Positions 26,153 to 39,124 of a DNA stretch of 64,000 nucleotides are shown here, piece by piece (position 1 is the first letter of the stretch; every line of letters starts with the position of its first letter). The stretch comes from Lycium barbarum (taxonomy: Eukaryota > Streptophyta > Magnoliopsida > Solanales > Solanaceae), in NCBI RefSeq assembly GCF_019175385.1, contig NC_083342.1:114452376-114516375 (forward strand), read 5' to 3'. Below the pieces are notes generated by a model. The model saw nothing but the letters and a program-made list of their open reading frames with translations. It made no database searches and was not told where the DNA came from. Position numbers and translations under genes: made by a program.

Positions 26153-29100
26153 ATGGACAATTATAACAATTCTTCATATCCATATCCATATAACACTGGT
26201 TATGGTTACCCTCCACCACCTAATTCAAATCAACCATACCCCCCTCCACCAGGTTCTGGTGCATATCCTCCACCAGGTCCTGGTGATGCATACCCTCAAT
26301 ATCCTCCTCATCAATCCCCTCAATATCCTCCCCCTTACAACACTCAACATTCTGGTCATTATAACTATCAACCCTATCCACCAGTTCCATCAGCTCCATC
26401 GGCACCACCAGCACCGACTCTCCACCATTCCAGCTCTTTAGACTATGGGTACCCTCCACCATCACACGGTCCCTATCCATCCCATGCATATCCGCCTCCC
26501 CCGACATCTTCTAGTACTGTCCCTACTCCTGAACATCAAGGCAGTTTTGGATATGCTGCTGCACCTCCTCAGCATTATCAACATTCCTGGCCAGTAAGGC
26601 CTTTGGAGAGCCAATCATCCAACTCTCTCCATCGCCAAGATAGTGCTTCGTCGTTTAGTAGTGACTCTTCCGCTCGCCCTTCAGCTTATCCACCAATCCA
26701 TGATCTCGTAGCGAACATGAATTTGTCTGATAATAACCCTTCTGCACCGGCTTCTCCTCCTGCCCCTGCAACTTATCACCCGGGGCCAAATCCTGTTCCC
26801 TATGGGCACCCTAATTCCTTTTCAAGGTGGGAATCGGAGTCTCCAAAACCAACCTATCCAACTCCTTGTGCTGAACCACAGAGTAATAATCAGGCTATGC
26901 AGGTTGTGCCATTCTCGCCTTCTAAAAGCTCCTTAAAGGTTTTGCTCTTACACGGAAATCTGGATATTTGGGTATACGAAGCAAAAGATCTGCCAAACAT
27001 GGACATGTTCCACAAGACCATTGGGGATATGTTTGGGCAAATGAGTAATAAGATCACAAGTGATCCTTACGTCTCAATTACTGTAGCTGATGCAGTGATT
27101 GGCCGGACTTATGTCATAGGCAATAATGAAAATCCCGTGTGGATGCAACATTTTAATGTCCCCGTAGCACACTATGCTGCGGAAGTACAGTTTCTTGTCA
27201 AGGACGATGATATAGTAGGTTCTCAGCTTATGGGGACAGTGGCTGTCCCGCTAGAACAGATATATGGAGGGGGTAAAGTAGAGGGGTTCTTTCCGATTTT
27301 GAACAGTAGTGGAAGACCTTGCAAGGCTGGAGCAGTTTTGAGGATATCAGTCCAATATTATCCAATGGATAAATTAAGTATTTACCATCATGGAGTTGGT
27401 GCTGGTCCTGAGTATTATGGGGTTCCTGGAACTTATTTTCCACTGAGGATGGGTGGAACAGTTACTCTGTATCAAGATGCTCATGTGCCTGATGGATGCC
27501 TTCCAAATTTGATGCTTGACTACGGAATGCCATATGTACATGGAAAGTGCTGGCGTGACATCTTTGATGCCATACGCCAAGCCCGACGCTTGATCTACAT
27601 TACAGGTTGGTCAGTGTGGCACAAAGTCAAACTTGTTCGAGATGATGCTTCTGTTGATGGTTCCACTCTAGGGGATCTTTTAAAGTCAAAGTCACAAGAA
27701 GGTGTTAGAGTGCTGCTTCTAATATGGGATGACCCTACATCAAGAAGCATCCTTGGCTATAAAACGGTAAATGATATATAATTTCAATGAACTTTTGACT
27801 TCTTTATGTGCATAAAATGAATACTCGAGCATCATTTAAGATTTAGATTAAATTTCAGTGTCTTAGGTGTTGTTAAAAACATGCCTCAAATATAGGTTTG
27901 TGTTTTTTCCTTTTTCCAAATGATCATCTAAAATATCTGGAGAAAATTTTATGTGAAATCGTACATATATCATTATATCTCTCATACACACATCATCTGC
28001 AGATATGTTGTTGGTTACTCATTTATTGAACACTTCTACTCAGACTTCCAATCATTTATCAGTTAAAGTACCAATATATACATTAATAGACAATTTATTA
28101 ATAAAGTAAATCAGAAGCCTGCTTTAAGTTAATTTTCTATGACTGCCAACTCAAATTACAGTCAAGGGCAAGTTTATCTTTTTAGCCTGTAAAACTAGTG
28201 CGTCAACTAAGACAACTAGAAAGAATCCATGTCCTGTACATGCAAGATTTCTTGTGATTCTGTTATACTTACGGCTTATGCATATTTTGATATCCATTTA
28301 TTTCAATAAGATTAACTCATACAGACTTCTATTTTAGCATTCTTCTGCAGTGCTAATAGATGGTGGCACTCTAGCCAAATTCTGTTTTTATCTTCTTGTT
28401 ATTTGTTCTAGATAGCCCAAAGGCATCATGTAAATGTAGTTTTTTATGTTTAACTTTGAGCTTCAGGATGGTGTTATGGCAACCCATGATGAAGAGACTC
28501 GTAGGTTTTTCAAACATTCTTCCGTGAAAGTGCTGCTTTGTCCTCGAGTGGCAGGGAAACGTCACAGTTGGGTCAAGCAGAGGGTATGTTAGATTTTGAC
28601 ATTTCTTGCTATAGTTCTTTATGTGATAATTTGAGACCGGTTATCAAAAAGAGTTACTTGAGATCAGTAACCCTGCGAGAATTCTAGATTAGAATTCTTT
28701 CCATTGAGCATCATTCACTGTTTTAATACATTTATAAATTCTTATACTTGCATATTATTTTTGAATTAGCTTTCCTTGTACAGTGGATGGATAACTTCCT
28801 TTTGCAATACAGTTTTACTGAGCTTATAGTTTGTCCTAGTATCAATCCCATATTTGCCTTCTCTATGCGAGGACCATTTAAGTAATGATCCCCACAAAGT
28901 AAAGTTTGTTCAGACATTAAATCTCGTTGTCTGCATTTCATTTCTGCCTTCCCACTATGTTTCTTTGCTGTCATGTCTACCAATCATTGAATGCCCCGAG
29001 CCCCTTATCATGTGGGTAGAACAGTTTTGTTGATTCTTTTTTGTATGACTATGACATGCCTCTTCTAAGTATGTCCAAAGAGTTGAAAACTTTTGCTCCT

Positions 29101-32100
29101 TACCACTAAGGTACATTTGATGACGTGTTTAGTGCAAAACTTTTACATTATACTGTTATTGCTAGACTACTAAAATTAAGTTTATTTTTTTAAAATACTC
29201 CATAAGCCTAACGTCTTGTGAGTTCTGGTATGCAGGAAGTTGGAGTAATTTATACACATCATCAGAAAACTGTGATAGTGGATGCCGATGCTGGCAACAA
29301 TCGAAGAAAAATCATGGCATTTGTTGGAGGACTTGACTTGTGTGACGGGCGATATGATACTCCGGAGCATCCTCTATTTCGATCACTGAAGACAGTGCAC
29401 TCTGAGGACTATCATAACCCTACTTATGCTGTAACTTATCCTCCTTAATATCTCTTAGCTTGTTTTCAGAGACATTGCCTGCAGTTGTTAATTTTCTGAT
29501 TTTCCACCACATATAGTAGTTATATAAACTAGTATGACAATCTTCGCAATGATTTTTTCTTGATTACTTGCAATTTCTAAGTATATGTGACTTATCAGAA
29601 ACATGTACAGTATAAAACTTGGTTACTTTTGAGTTCTTTAGGATTCTCTTACCCCGAGGTATCAATAGTACCTTTTCTTCAATATCTTTGAGCTTGCCGA
29701 CCTTAGCTAGTGTAGAATAATGGCTATACGCATCTACAATAGTTGGAACTTCCCTCATTTTTTATTTTTTTTTGTGTGTGTGTGCTTTGTGTGAAACTGA
29801 AGCAGTTTAGGTTATCAACTAGTGAGTCTCGTCTTCTTTAAAAGCTTATTAAAAGATATGAATTGATATAAATTCTGATAATGATCAGAGAGCAGGTTAT
29901 TGTCATTTGTGGTTCCTGTACTGTTCCCATCTAGTGGAGAATCTCTTTCCTGATTTCAAAATGAAAATCAATGTTCCCCTATTTTGATGCCCCTGTTCAA
30001 CAAGTTAAATGAGAACCCATTTTCACTGGAATGATTCAAGATCTGACTCTTCATCTTTATTTCTGAATAATATTAGAAACACATTTTCGACTATCATCTT
30101 AATAACCATATCTGGTCAAAGTACGGTGTAGAGGTTTGAAACTGGAAGACTGTGATTTAGACCAATACTGTTGACCAGCTTATACCATTTTCAACCTTTG
30201 GAACAGACTAAAACATTTGGCCAAAAGAAGAGAATGAGACTTGTTTCCTCCGTTGACATTCAGTTTCTAGCCTTAGTACTTATCCTTAGCTTACATAATT
30301 GAATTTTGCACCAGGAGAGAAGATTTTACATACTGATCATTAGGTAACTGTATCAACTTAATTTATTTTAGGCTTACAATCACATTCTTAAAATTGAAAA
30401 ATGCATCTTCAGATGAAATTTTTGAATTGTTACTTACCTTTCATTGTATTTTTTTTTCCCCCCGGATATTCTTGGGTGAAGAATTTCTTCTCATCAATGA
30501 ACTTTTTCCTTCCTACAAGTAAAATGTAGCTTAGATAGTAATCCTTATCTTTACTTAACAGGGGAGTACAGCTGGTTGTCCAAGAGAGCCGTGGCATGAC
30601 TTGCACTCTAAAATTGATGGTCCAGCAGCATATGATGTTCTCACAAACTTTGAGGAGCGCTGGTTGAAGGCTTCAAAGCCTCAAGGCATTAAGAAGTTGA
30701 AGACGTCATATGATGATGATTTGCTCCGAATTGAAAGAATGCCTGAAATTCTTGGTATTTCTGAGGCTCCATCTGTGAGCGGTGATGACCCTAACGGTTG
30801 GCATGTACAGGTTGAATGATTAACTTAATATCAACAGTTTAGAAATTTAATTCGTGTGTTATCCTTGATCTTAGAGTAATACATTCTTTTCCAATCACTA
30901 AACAGATATTTCGTTCGATCGACTCAAACTCGGTCAAAGGCTTTCCAAAGGATCCTAAAGAAGCTACAATGAAGGTGAGAAAGATAGATGGAGGGGGAGT
31001 GTTTTGTCTGCTCCAAAACATATGCTCCCTCTGTACCAATTTATGTGATGCACTTTCCTTTTTAGTGTGTCCCAAAAAGAAATGTTAGCTGAAATGTAAA
31101 AGAAAGAACACAAGATTTAACGTGGTTCGGATCAAAATGATCCTACGTCCACCAGAGAACAGTTGCCTTTATATTATTAACAAAGAAAGGGGAGAGATCC
31201 CAATTACACCTTAGAGAATTGCTCTCTCAACTCTCTACTCACTACAAAGGATTTATGAATTTTTGGGATGATGAACAAAGAAGAATTGCCTCTTCTTTTA
31301 TAGGCAAGCAGTGACTTGGGCTCCAAGTGTGCTACATGGGCATTTCAATTCTCCTCCACATCTTAGCATCCTTTGGCTCCAAGTAATTGAGCATTCTTTG
31401 GCTCCAAGTAGTAGAAAATCATCCAACTAAAATTGGCACATGAGTTTTTCTATCACATAACAAAAAACCAACTCTTTCAAGAACGATGTCGTTATATATT
31501 AGAAACAAGTTAACTTAAAATTTTACGTTTTACCGTTAATGAGATGATTTATAGCCACACAAGTATCTATGGCTTGTTTTAGACCACAAATTCCAAAAGT
31601 CTTTCTTTCTTAAACTCCCATGCGCAGTCAAAGTGTATCACATAAAATGGGACGGAGGCATTACTTGTTTACTTATTTAAAGTATACTCATTTTTTTTTT
31701 TTTTTTGCAGAACCTAATGTGTGGGAAAAATGTACTTATTGATATGAGCATACACACAGCATATGTGAAGGCGATTCGTGCTGCACAACACTTCATTTAC
31801 ATTGAAAATCAATATTTCATTGGCTCCTCGTACAATTGGAGTCAACATAAAGATGTTGGTGAGAAGCTATTTTCATGCAATGTATAAACATTTGTCATTG
31901 TCTGAATACATAGAATAAGCAGATCCATAATTGTCATTTGCTACTTGCTATAGAAAAGCTTGTCGGAGTAGATTTAAAAATTTACCATACATGCCCAACA
32001 GAGGCAACAATACAAGGTAAATTCTTCCCATCTGCCCAAGCCTTGGTGGGCAGAGTTACTCGGTACTTGTGCTGGTGGAGGTAGCAGGCACTCAATAGAA

Positions 32101-35100
32101 TAGTCGAGGTGCATGCAAGCTGGCCCGGACACTACCGTAATCAAAAAAGAAAAAGAGTACCACTCATGGCCTATTTGCATCTCTGGCCGGACCTTCTTTG
32201 CCACAATAGCTTTTATGGTACCTTTACATCCTTGTTACCCGCTAATGGATTCAATGTCAAGCTCATTTCTGAGTTTTGAGTCCAACCAACTGCATATAAG
32301 GGATTCTTTGGGAAGGAAGCTCTCTATGTGGGAGATACAGGCCCTTTGGACACTGCAAGGAGGGTTTTTGCATAGGTTCCACAACTTTTTTCTCTGATGT
32401 TGCAGAAAGACGGTTAGGCGCAGTAAATTCTTATGCGTCTAACTGTCCATATACACTAGTTCTCTCTTTTTGGTAGTTCATTTAGATCCACTAAGATTAC
32501 TTATGGACACACCTGCACGAATCACATAAATAACTTATGTCCTTGGGTTTGATATAACCAGGTCTATGCTATGGTTAGTATATCATCTTCTTCCTAATCC
32601 TTTTGTGTACTTTGTCTTCTTTATTTTGACGGGCTGGGAAGGGTTGGGCTGAGGGAGTTCTGGAAGTGACAAAAATGATACCTGTGAGAATCTGATCAGA
32701 TAGATTAACATGTTAAATAGAATTTCAGGCTTCCCCGTATCTAAGGGAAAGACACATATAAGGATATAACTTAACATTTGGGAATTATACGAAAGCATTT
32801 GCGGGGTGCATTGGGTGAAGGCACAAAGTATAAGAGGTGTGATGGAATGTTGGCATGAACATAAGATTGGAAAAAAAAAAAGATGGAAACAGATCTGGAA
32901 GACCATTCCTCTTTGCAACATTTGGACAATTTGGTTAGAGAGGAATAAGAGATGCTTTGAAGATCAAAAACATCATCTTTTTTATTTTTTTATTTATTTT
33001 ATTTTTTATAAAGCAGATGCGTATGGAATCCATACTTTTGGTGTAGTGGTAGTATGATACATAGTCTGACTCATTATTTTGATTTTCTTGACTTTTTGGG
33101 AGTGTAGTTGTAACAAGCAATGCTATAACTCCTTGTTGGAGTACCTCCTTGGTACTCTATTTATGAAATTTGTGGTTCATATATATATAACTTAGCAATT
33201 TGAGCATAATCCTAAAGACAGGGAAGTAATATTTTCTGGAAAGACAACTGAGAAGGCATTCCAGTATAGATGAATGAAACATGATAAGAGGCATATGCCT
33301 TTTTGGGTGGGTGGGGAGTTGGAGGAGGGTTTAGTTAGCCCTAGGTTAGGTTCTTGAAGTCTTTTAAATACAACATAGTGGCATTCCTTATCCCGTTAAT
33401 TATCTTACATTTTTGACCATTCATTTATTATGAAAAACTGTACAGAGAGTATTGTGGTATTCCGCTAATCCACCAGGGCTTAGTTCAAGTGGCAAAGGTT
33501 GAGGGACTTGTGACTTGGGTCACTGGTTCGAGCCCTGCGCCATGTGAACTAAGCCTGGTATTTAAATGGAGAAGGGTACAGGGGTGGGCCCATTACCCTG
33601 AGTTTCGAAGGCTGCGGTTGGTCCTAAGAGTTGTCCCCGGACAGATTTCTCGTCATAAAAAAGGTGGTAATCCGCTATTCCAACACTAATGGTGCATCTT
33701 TATTTGGAAAATTGATTCTACCTTTTTAACAGTTTTACATATCTTGGATAGTTATATAGCTATCTTCTGGTAGTCAAAGCAATTCCAATACCTAAATTAT
33801 CTGTCTGCTGCAGGTGCAAATAATCTAATTCCCATGGAACTTGCACTTAAAATAGCTGAAAAGATAAGAGCGCATGAGAGGTTTGCAGCATACATTGTCG
33901 TCCCTATGTGGCCAGAGGGTAATCCAACTGGGGCTGCTACACAGAGAATTCTTTATTGGCAGGTAAAGCTAGTTAAACTGCTTGAATTGATGGCAAAGAA
34001 TCGTGCCATACTAAGTATGCCAACATATCTTCATAAGCGATTGAAGTGTTTTTGGACAAACAAACCGTGGATATATATTCTTTCCAGCTTATCGAATAAT
34101 CAACTATTTTCAAATTGTTACAAGTTGTATAAGTGAAACCTCACGTCTCTACGTTGGTTTGCAGAACAAGACAATGCAAATGATGTATGAAACTATTTAC
34201 AAGGCTTTAGAGGAGGTTGGGCTTGAGAATTCATACTCTCCAGAAGATTATTTAAACTTCTTCTGTCTTGGTAACCGTGAGGCTGGTAAGGTTGAAAATG
34301 AGAGTCCAGGCACTGCAAACACTCCTCAGGTACTTGCAATTACCTCCATTCTCCTAAAAAAGAATCTGAAGAATTCCGAAATTCTATTTATGTCTACCAG
34401 TTATTCCACTTACCTATTCTTTGAAGTTTCTCTTTATTTTCGTAATTGTTAAAATTTTCTTTTCTTTTTCCTAGTTGTGCCCTTGCAAAATGGTTCTGTT
34501 TTTTTTTTTTTTTTTGACTGGTTTTGTTTAAAAAACAAATTAGTAGGTAACCAGTTTTGTCTGTTAAGTTTCCTCCTATGTTGTAAAACTGTGCCCTCGC
34601 TTTGTCATGCACTGCAAATTATTGATCACTTACAGAGTTAATGGTTTGAATATCTTGTTGCAGGCGTTCAGTCGAAAACACCGTAGATTCATGATTTATG
34701 TTCATTCTAAAGGCATGATTGTGGATGATGAGTATGTGATATTGGGATCTGCAAACATCAACCAGCGCTCTCTGGAGGGTACTAGAGACACCGAGATCGC
34801 AATGGGAGCATATCAACCTCATCATACATGTGCAAGAAAACAGTCAAGCCCATATGGACAGGTGATTAGCAAATTCGATATATGTGCTGAATAATTTGGT
34901 TACATTATTAATCCAGGAAAAACATTGACCTAAACATCACATGATACTTTGTTGATTTGTGTGCTAGCTAATAATGAGCCAACATGAGAAAGAAAGAGGA
35001 ATTGCAACAGTGCTTGCTTATGTGCCTTAGTACCAATCAGTCAACTACTAGTTTCAATCAATCAATCAATTAACTATATCAACCTCATCATACATGTGCA

Positions 35101-37856
35101 AGAAAACAGTCAAGCTCATATGGACTGGTGATTAGCAAATTCGATATATGTGCTGAATAATTTGGTTACATTATTAATCCAGGAAAAACATTGACCTAAA
35201 CATCACATGATACTTTGTTGATTTGTGTGCTAGCTAATATTGTAGATAGAAATGAGCCAGCATATGCACTCTGAGAAAGAAAGAGGAATTGCAACAGTGC
35301 TTGCTTATGTGCCTTAGTACCAATCAGTCAACTACTAGTTTCAATCAATCAATCAATCAACTATACTTGACCTAAAATAGTTGGGGTCGGCTTCTGCTCC
35401 ATTTTGGTCCTTTCAATATAATGACCCAAAATTTATCTTTCTCGACGAATTAAGTGTTCTGGTTATCTTATTTATTTATAGTAGTTACGGCTCATTTCTT
35501 TCCGGACTGTTTTACCATGACTTTCTCGCTTTTGTTATTCCTTGTTTTCATATTGTTTTCGATATGCTTGGCCCTATCTGACCTTTTGTCTTGTTTTCTT
35601 CTCTTGAGCCGAGGGTCTTTCGGAAACAGCCGCCCTACCTTTCAAGGTGGGGGTTAGGTCTGCGTACACTCTACCCTCCCCAGACCCCACATGGTGGGAT
35701 TATACTGGGCTTGTTGTTGTTGTTGTTGACGAATTAAGTGTTCCATGAAACTAGAGGTTTTCTTATATCTCACAATATTCCTACATTGACATACAAATAT
35801 CTGTCACTCTAAAAAGACTTCTGGCAAACACGAGACTTAATGTAAGTGTAACGACAAGAATTTATCCTAATTCCGATTAATATGTATCATATATACATAT
35901 TAATCTCGTGACCAGGAGGTCACGGGTTCGAGCCGTGGAAACAGCCTCTTGCAGAAATGCAAGGTAAGGCTGCGTACAATAGACCCTTGTGGTCCGGCCC
36001 TTCCCCGGACCCCGCGCATAGCGGGAGCTTAGTGCACCGGGCTGCCCTTTTTTTATGTATCATATATACAGCCAACTTTTGCTTCCAGTGTATTTAGAAA
36101 AAAGAAAAACTTCCCCCATCGCATCATCAACCAGTGTCGGGTTCACGATCAGGTCCAGGATTCATGTCAAATCGACTTTCCCTCTCATCTCAGGGCGAGG
36201 AAAGGAATTGCTTCAAATGTTCGTTGTTCAATATCTCAGCTGCTCAAGAAGTTTGACTTTTTGTCCTTAACTAAATCCAGATAGATTCCTAGAGATTAGA
36301 CGTCTTTTGAAACAATTTCCTTTCATGTGAATCTTCCCTTTTTAGAATCATCATAATAATGGTTGTTATGCTATTCTTTTTAAGACATGACAGTAATGAA
36401 ATTTAGTAGCAGCGCATAAAACAAAATCATCATGGCATTGCACTTATGAACTGGTGCATTGGAGGTACACTTAGGGCATAACGAAACTTATCCTGGACAG
36501 TCGACCAACCACTGGGAGTGGGAGAAATGGGGAGGGGGTTTGTTCTTCTATATCTTCTTTCTACCCTTGCTCTTGAGCAGGTAAGCTTGATAGGGCACTC
36601 GCCTTGCTAGCAGCTGGTATATTCCATATATAGCTGGGCTTTCCTTCACTCATAAACTATACACCGACTATTAGAAATATCTTGAAACTAGACTTGCTCG
36701 TTCTTGGGTGACTTTCTCCATGTTATCCTCTATGCGTGTTACTTGCATTCTCTATCGGGTGTGATCATCTAATTTTGTCGAAATCTTTCGTGACTGCTCA
36801 TTGCCTCATTCATATTAATGTTTCATTCAACGACACTCATCTTGTGAATGTTTTGAGTCGTAGAGGTCCAACATTGATTACAATGTAACATTTGCCATAA
36901 CCGTTTTTCAAAATTTGCCTTTCTCTTTAGTAGTATCTTCCTAGCGATAGCACTCTCATAGCATTTGACTTTTTCATCTGCTCTATTTTAATTTTGTGTT
37001 ACGTGTTAGTCTAATATGCCATTCTCCTGGAAAAAATAACTGAGTATGGATATGCTGTCTGCATTAACCCCCCACGATCTCATCTCTCTTGCATAGTGCA
37101 AATTTAATTGCTAGATAAATGATCCAGTTTTCTGTAAAGTGCCCATTTCTTCTGCCATGCCAATATCAAACTGAGACAAAAAAGATGTATCTGCTAGCGT
37201 TTCTTTACTCGGCCAAGCCTTTGGATTTCTGCTTTGCTTTTTAACATGTGGAAAAAAGCTTAAGCTGCTCCATCTCTCCTACATTTTCTTATTCTGCGCA
37301 TTACCTTGAGTAATTTTTTGTTGCAATATTTGTGCTCTAGAAAACGTAATTACATGCTACTAGGAGTATTTACTACTTCGACAAAATCACCTCGAGCCGG
37401 ATTCAACATATAAGCAGTGATTGCATATGCATTCGCACTCTCTATGACAGCTTATATGTATATGTATACTAGGAAGCTTAAATTTTTTATTTTTTTTTGG
37501 TTGTGTGTGCGCGCGGGCATCTGATCCATTTGCCTTCGTCTGTGCAAATTTATCTTCTGCAGATTCATGGATATAGAATGTCTCTGTGGGCTGAGCATCT
37601 TGGAGTTGTTGAGGATTGCTTCAGACAGCCGGAGTCGTTAGAATGTGTAAGACGAGTTAGGTCCATGGGAGAATATAACTGGAAGCAATTCGCAGCTGAT
37701 GAAGTAACAGAAATGAGAGGGCACCTCTTAAAATACCCAGTTAAAGTCGATCGCAAAGGCAAGGTGAAGAATCTTCCGGGATGTACAAATTTCCCAGATG
37801 TTGGTGGAAACATAATAGGATCATTCTTAGCAATTCAAGAAAATCTTACCATTTGA
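26153..37856 (+). CDS. PLDB1: Phospholipase D beta (C2-PLD)
   Basis: It hydrolyses membrane phospholipids to phosphatidic acid, and family members need calcium and PIP2. Ten exons: 26153-27766, 28467-28583, 29236-29430, 30562-30810, 30906-30974, 31711-31858, 33814-33962, 34165-34329, 34664-34861, 37563-37856. They encode 1065 aa in consistent phase. Residues 1 to about 250 are a Pro/Tyr/Gln-rich tail (YPPPP repeats), the mark of the long beta forms. C2 spans about 262-405 ([14 protein letters not shown] to [11 protein letters not shown]). The two HKD active-site motifs are intact: H586-K588-D593 (HHQKTVIVD) and H916-K918-D923 ([10 protein letters not shown]). The region [12 protein letters not shown] is also conserved. 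Exon 4 uses the weak donor CAG|GTTGAA. The introns hold an LTR-like insert, SINEs, a LINE 3' end and a duplicate of the exon 9 end. The ATG at 26153 opens [13 protein letters not shown]; no other in-frame ATG lies upstream in this exon. Confidence 0.95.
31024..31660. mobile_element. Stowaway-like MITE split by a 375-bp LTR-like insert
   Basis: The ends ctccctctgtaccaatttat (about 31025) and cataaaatgggacggaggc (about 31641) are inverse complements over about 30 bases, including tatgtgat-cactttc. The inner part is split by a foreign block of about 375 bp (31083-31457). It lies in intron 5 of the PLD gene. The borders are good to within a few bases. Confidence 0.6.
31083..31457. mobile_element. 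Candidate solo LTR or TRIM fragment inside the MITE
   Basis: The block starts tgttagctgaaatg and ends tttttctatcaca, so it has the TG...CA ends of an LTR. It contains taacgtggttcggatcaaaa, a motif known from short plant LTR elements. Only one copy is seen and there is no clear 5-bp target duplication, so the call is tentative. Confidence 0.4.
32025..32150 (+). mobile_element. SINE-like repeat in PLD intron 6
   Basis: A GC-richer block with gtgggcagagttactcggta, ggtggaggtagcaggcac and ctggcccggacac, ending in an A-rich tail (tcaaaaaagaaaaa), recognised as a common intronic SINE-like repeat of Solanaceae. No clear target duplication was found, so the borders are approximate. Confidence 0.6.
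32800..33190 (+). mobile_element. LINE 3' end, 5'-truncated
   Basis: The reading at 32806-32970 gives [19 protein letters not shown] followed by [20 protein letters not shown], the zf-RVT C-terminal region of plant LINE ORF2. It runs into a 3' UTR-like stretch with gtagttgtaacaagc and tactctatttatgaaat. It lies in PLD intron 6 in the gene's orientation. It is much shorter than a full LINE, which fits 5' truncation on insertion. Confidence 0.7.
33470..33663 (+). mobile_element. tRNA-derived SINE with target-site duplication
   Basis: It contains an A-box-like ttagttcaagtggcaaagg and a B box ggttcgagccc, a GC-rich body (gtccccggacagattt) and an A-rich end (cataaaaaa). The flanks gtggtattccgctaat (33454-33469) and gtggtaatccgctatt (33664-33679) form an imperfect duplication. 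It is a third SINE family in this window, in PLD intron 6. Confidence 0.8.
34811..35361 (+). repeat. Tandem duplication (266-bp offset) copying the end of PLD exon 9
   Basis: Copy A (34811-35076) contains the last 51 bases of exon 9 and the first 215 bases of intron 9. Copy B (35077-35361) repeats them at an offset of 266 bases, with a small extra insert near 35241. In copy B the donor context changes from ggacag|gt to ggactg|gt. Copy B has no acceptor of its own, so it should be spliced out. Similarity is high, so the event is fairly recent. Confidence 0.92.
35460..35727 (+). mobile_element. SINE with (TTG)n tail and 16-bp target duplication
   Basis: It is 268 bp long and ends in ttgttgttgttgttg. 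It contains ttgagccgagggtctttcgg and tctgcgtacactctaccctc followed by ccagacccc. It is flanked by a perfect direct repeat gacgaattaagtgttc (35444-35459 and 35728-35743), which sets both ends exactly. It is the reference copy for the family found also at 4946-5160 and inside 60177-60490. Confidence 0.9.
35898..36053 (+). mobile_element. 5'-truncated Au-type SINE with 17-bp target duplication
   Basis: It lacks the A box and starts just before gtgaccaggaggtcacg. It keeps the B box (gggttcgagcc) and the whole Au tail. A perfect 17-bp repeat tatgtatcatatataca flanks it (35881-35897 and 36054-36070). The truncation therefore happened at insertion and not by later deletion. It sits in PLD intron 9, about 150 bp after the TTG-tailed SINE. 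Confidence 0.9.
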
Positions 37857-39124
37857 TTTCCCATTTTTTTTCTTCATATCATCCGTACGTAGAGATTATT
37901 TGAACCCTGAGGAAATTATACATCCTTGATTGGTATCTTAAGCAGTTTTCGATCCATTCATACAGTTAACAGTTAGGCAGAGGAAGACGGTTACAACATT
38001 GAGTATAGTAGAAATTTGTACAGTTGCTACTTCTTTTTGATGATTTTGAGTCTGTATAAGCTCACAACAGTTTGTGAATTTTGGCCATAGATTGGACTAT
38101 TCAATATGAGGAAATAAGTGCATCTTTCATGAAAAAGTGGCTCCAACTTCTTTTATTCTGTACATAAGAATTGGAGGACTTTCTAATTTCAGATTTAACG
38201 ACCACCTTCTCACTTTTTCACCGAGTCTCCTGTTTGTCAGCGGTTTATACAATAATTTTCTTAGCCTATCCTAATCGCAAGTGTATATGATTTCTATGTA
38301 TAGATATGACTTTCTTTAAATGTAGAGTGGAATATATTTGTAACAAGCTGGATGTTACAGCAGCCTGTTGATTATTTGAACTAACAAATGCAGTCACAAT
38401 ATCCGGGATTGCAACTTTTCTCGAATAAAGTGACAATCAATTTCTATGAAAAATTAGATTTTATGCAATGTGTGCCTGAACAGTTGCATGTTATTACAGA
38501 TTATAACAATGTAAACAACATTCGCACGGTTAAGCTGCTTCTTAATTAACCACTCGGGCTATTCCAAGGTACCCACCCATGGTGAAACAATACCAAACTC
38601 AAACTTGGACGTACTTAGGGTCCACCTTGATATAAGATAAGAAATTCTTGCTTTATTTTAATTTTTTTTCAAAATCTGTTTGGTTATATATTATGTTGAT
38701 ATAAGAAATGATTTTCACCCCTTCGTTAATTGAGTGTAATGCATAGCGTAAAAAGTTATTTTACACTATCAAATCACTAAAAAAATAATTACAGATGACC
38801 CGTCTATAATAAATGGAATTTAACAGAAAAATAAGCTAAGTTACTACTGATCTTATAGATATATTTCAGACTTCAGGTCTATATAGTTTATATCCTTATT
38901 AAATAGATAGCCAGCACTGGGCTTTGATTACTGCTACATCTGATGCATTGAACCTCAATGCACTTTCGGATAAAAACAAAAATTATACACCTTTCTTAAT
39001 TCTATTTCGAAATGCTAACCTTTTCTTGATTATGATATCAAAATGCTACAACTGAAAAAGGAGAAAAAGATTGATCTCCATTGTCAAATAACAAAGAATG
39101 CATCACACATTCAGTTGCTTCCCC
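37857..39124. other. Intergenic: convergent 3' ends of PLD beta and PEX16
   Basis: No gene is present. It holds the 3' UTRs of the two convergent genes. The sequence is AT-rich with a short inverted repeat near 38755-38775 (ttattttacactatcaaatc). A polyadenylation signal could not be assigned with confidence for either gene. Confidence 0.55.

Noticed and set aside
26202..26507. Open frames overlapping the start of PLD beta (His/Leu-rich on plus, Met/Asp/Glu-rich on minus)
   Set aside because: They are shifted or opposite-strand readings of the Pro/Tyr-rich N-terminus, whose biased codons avoid stops.
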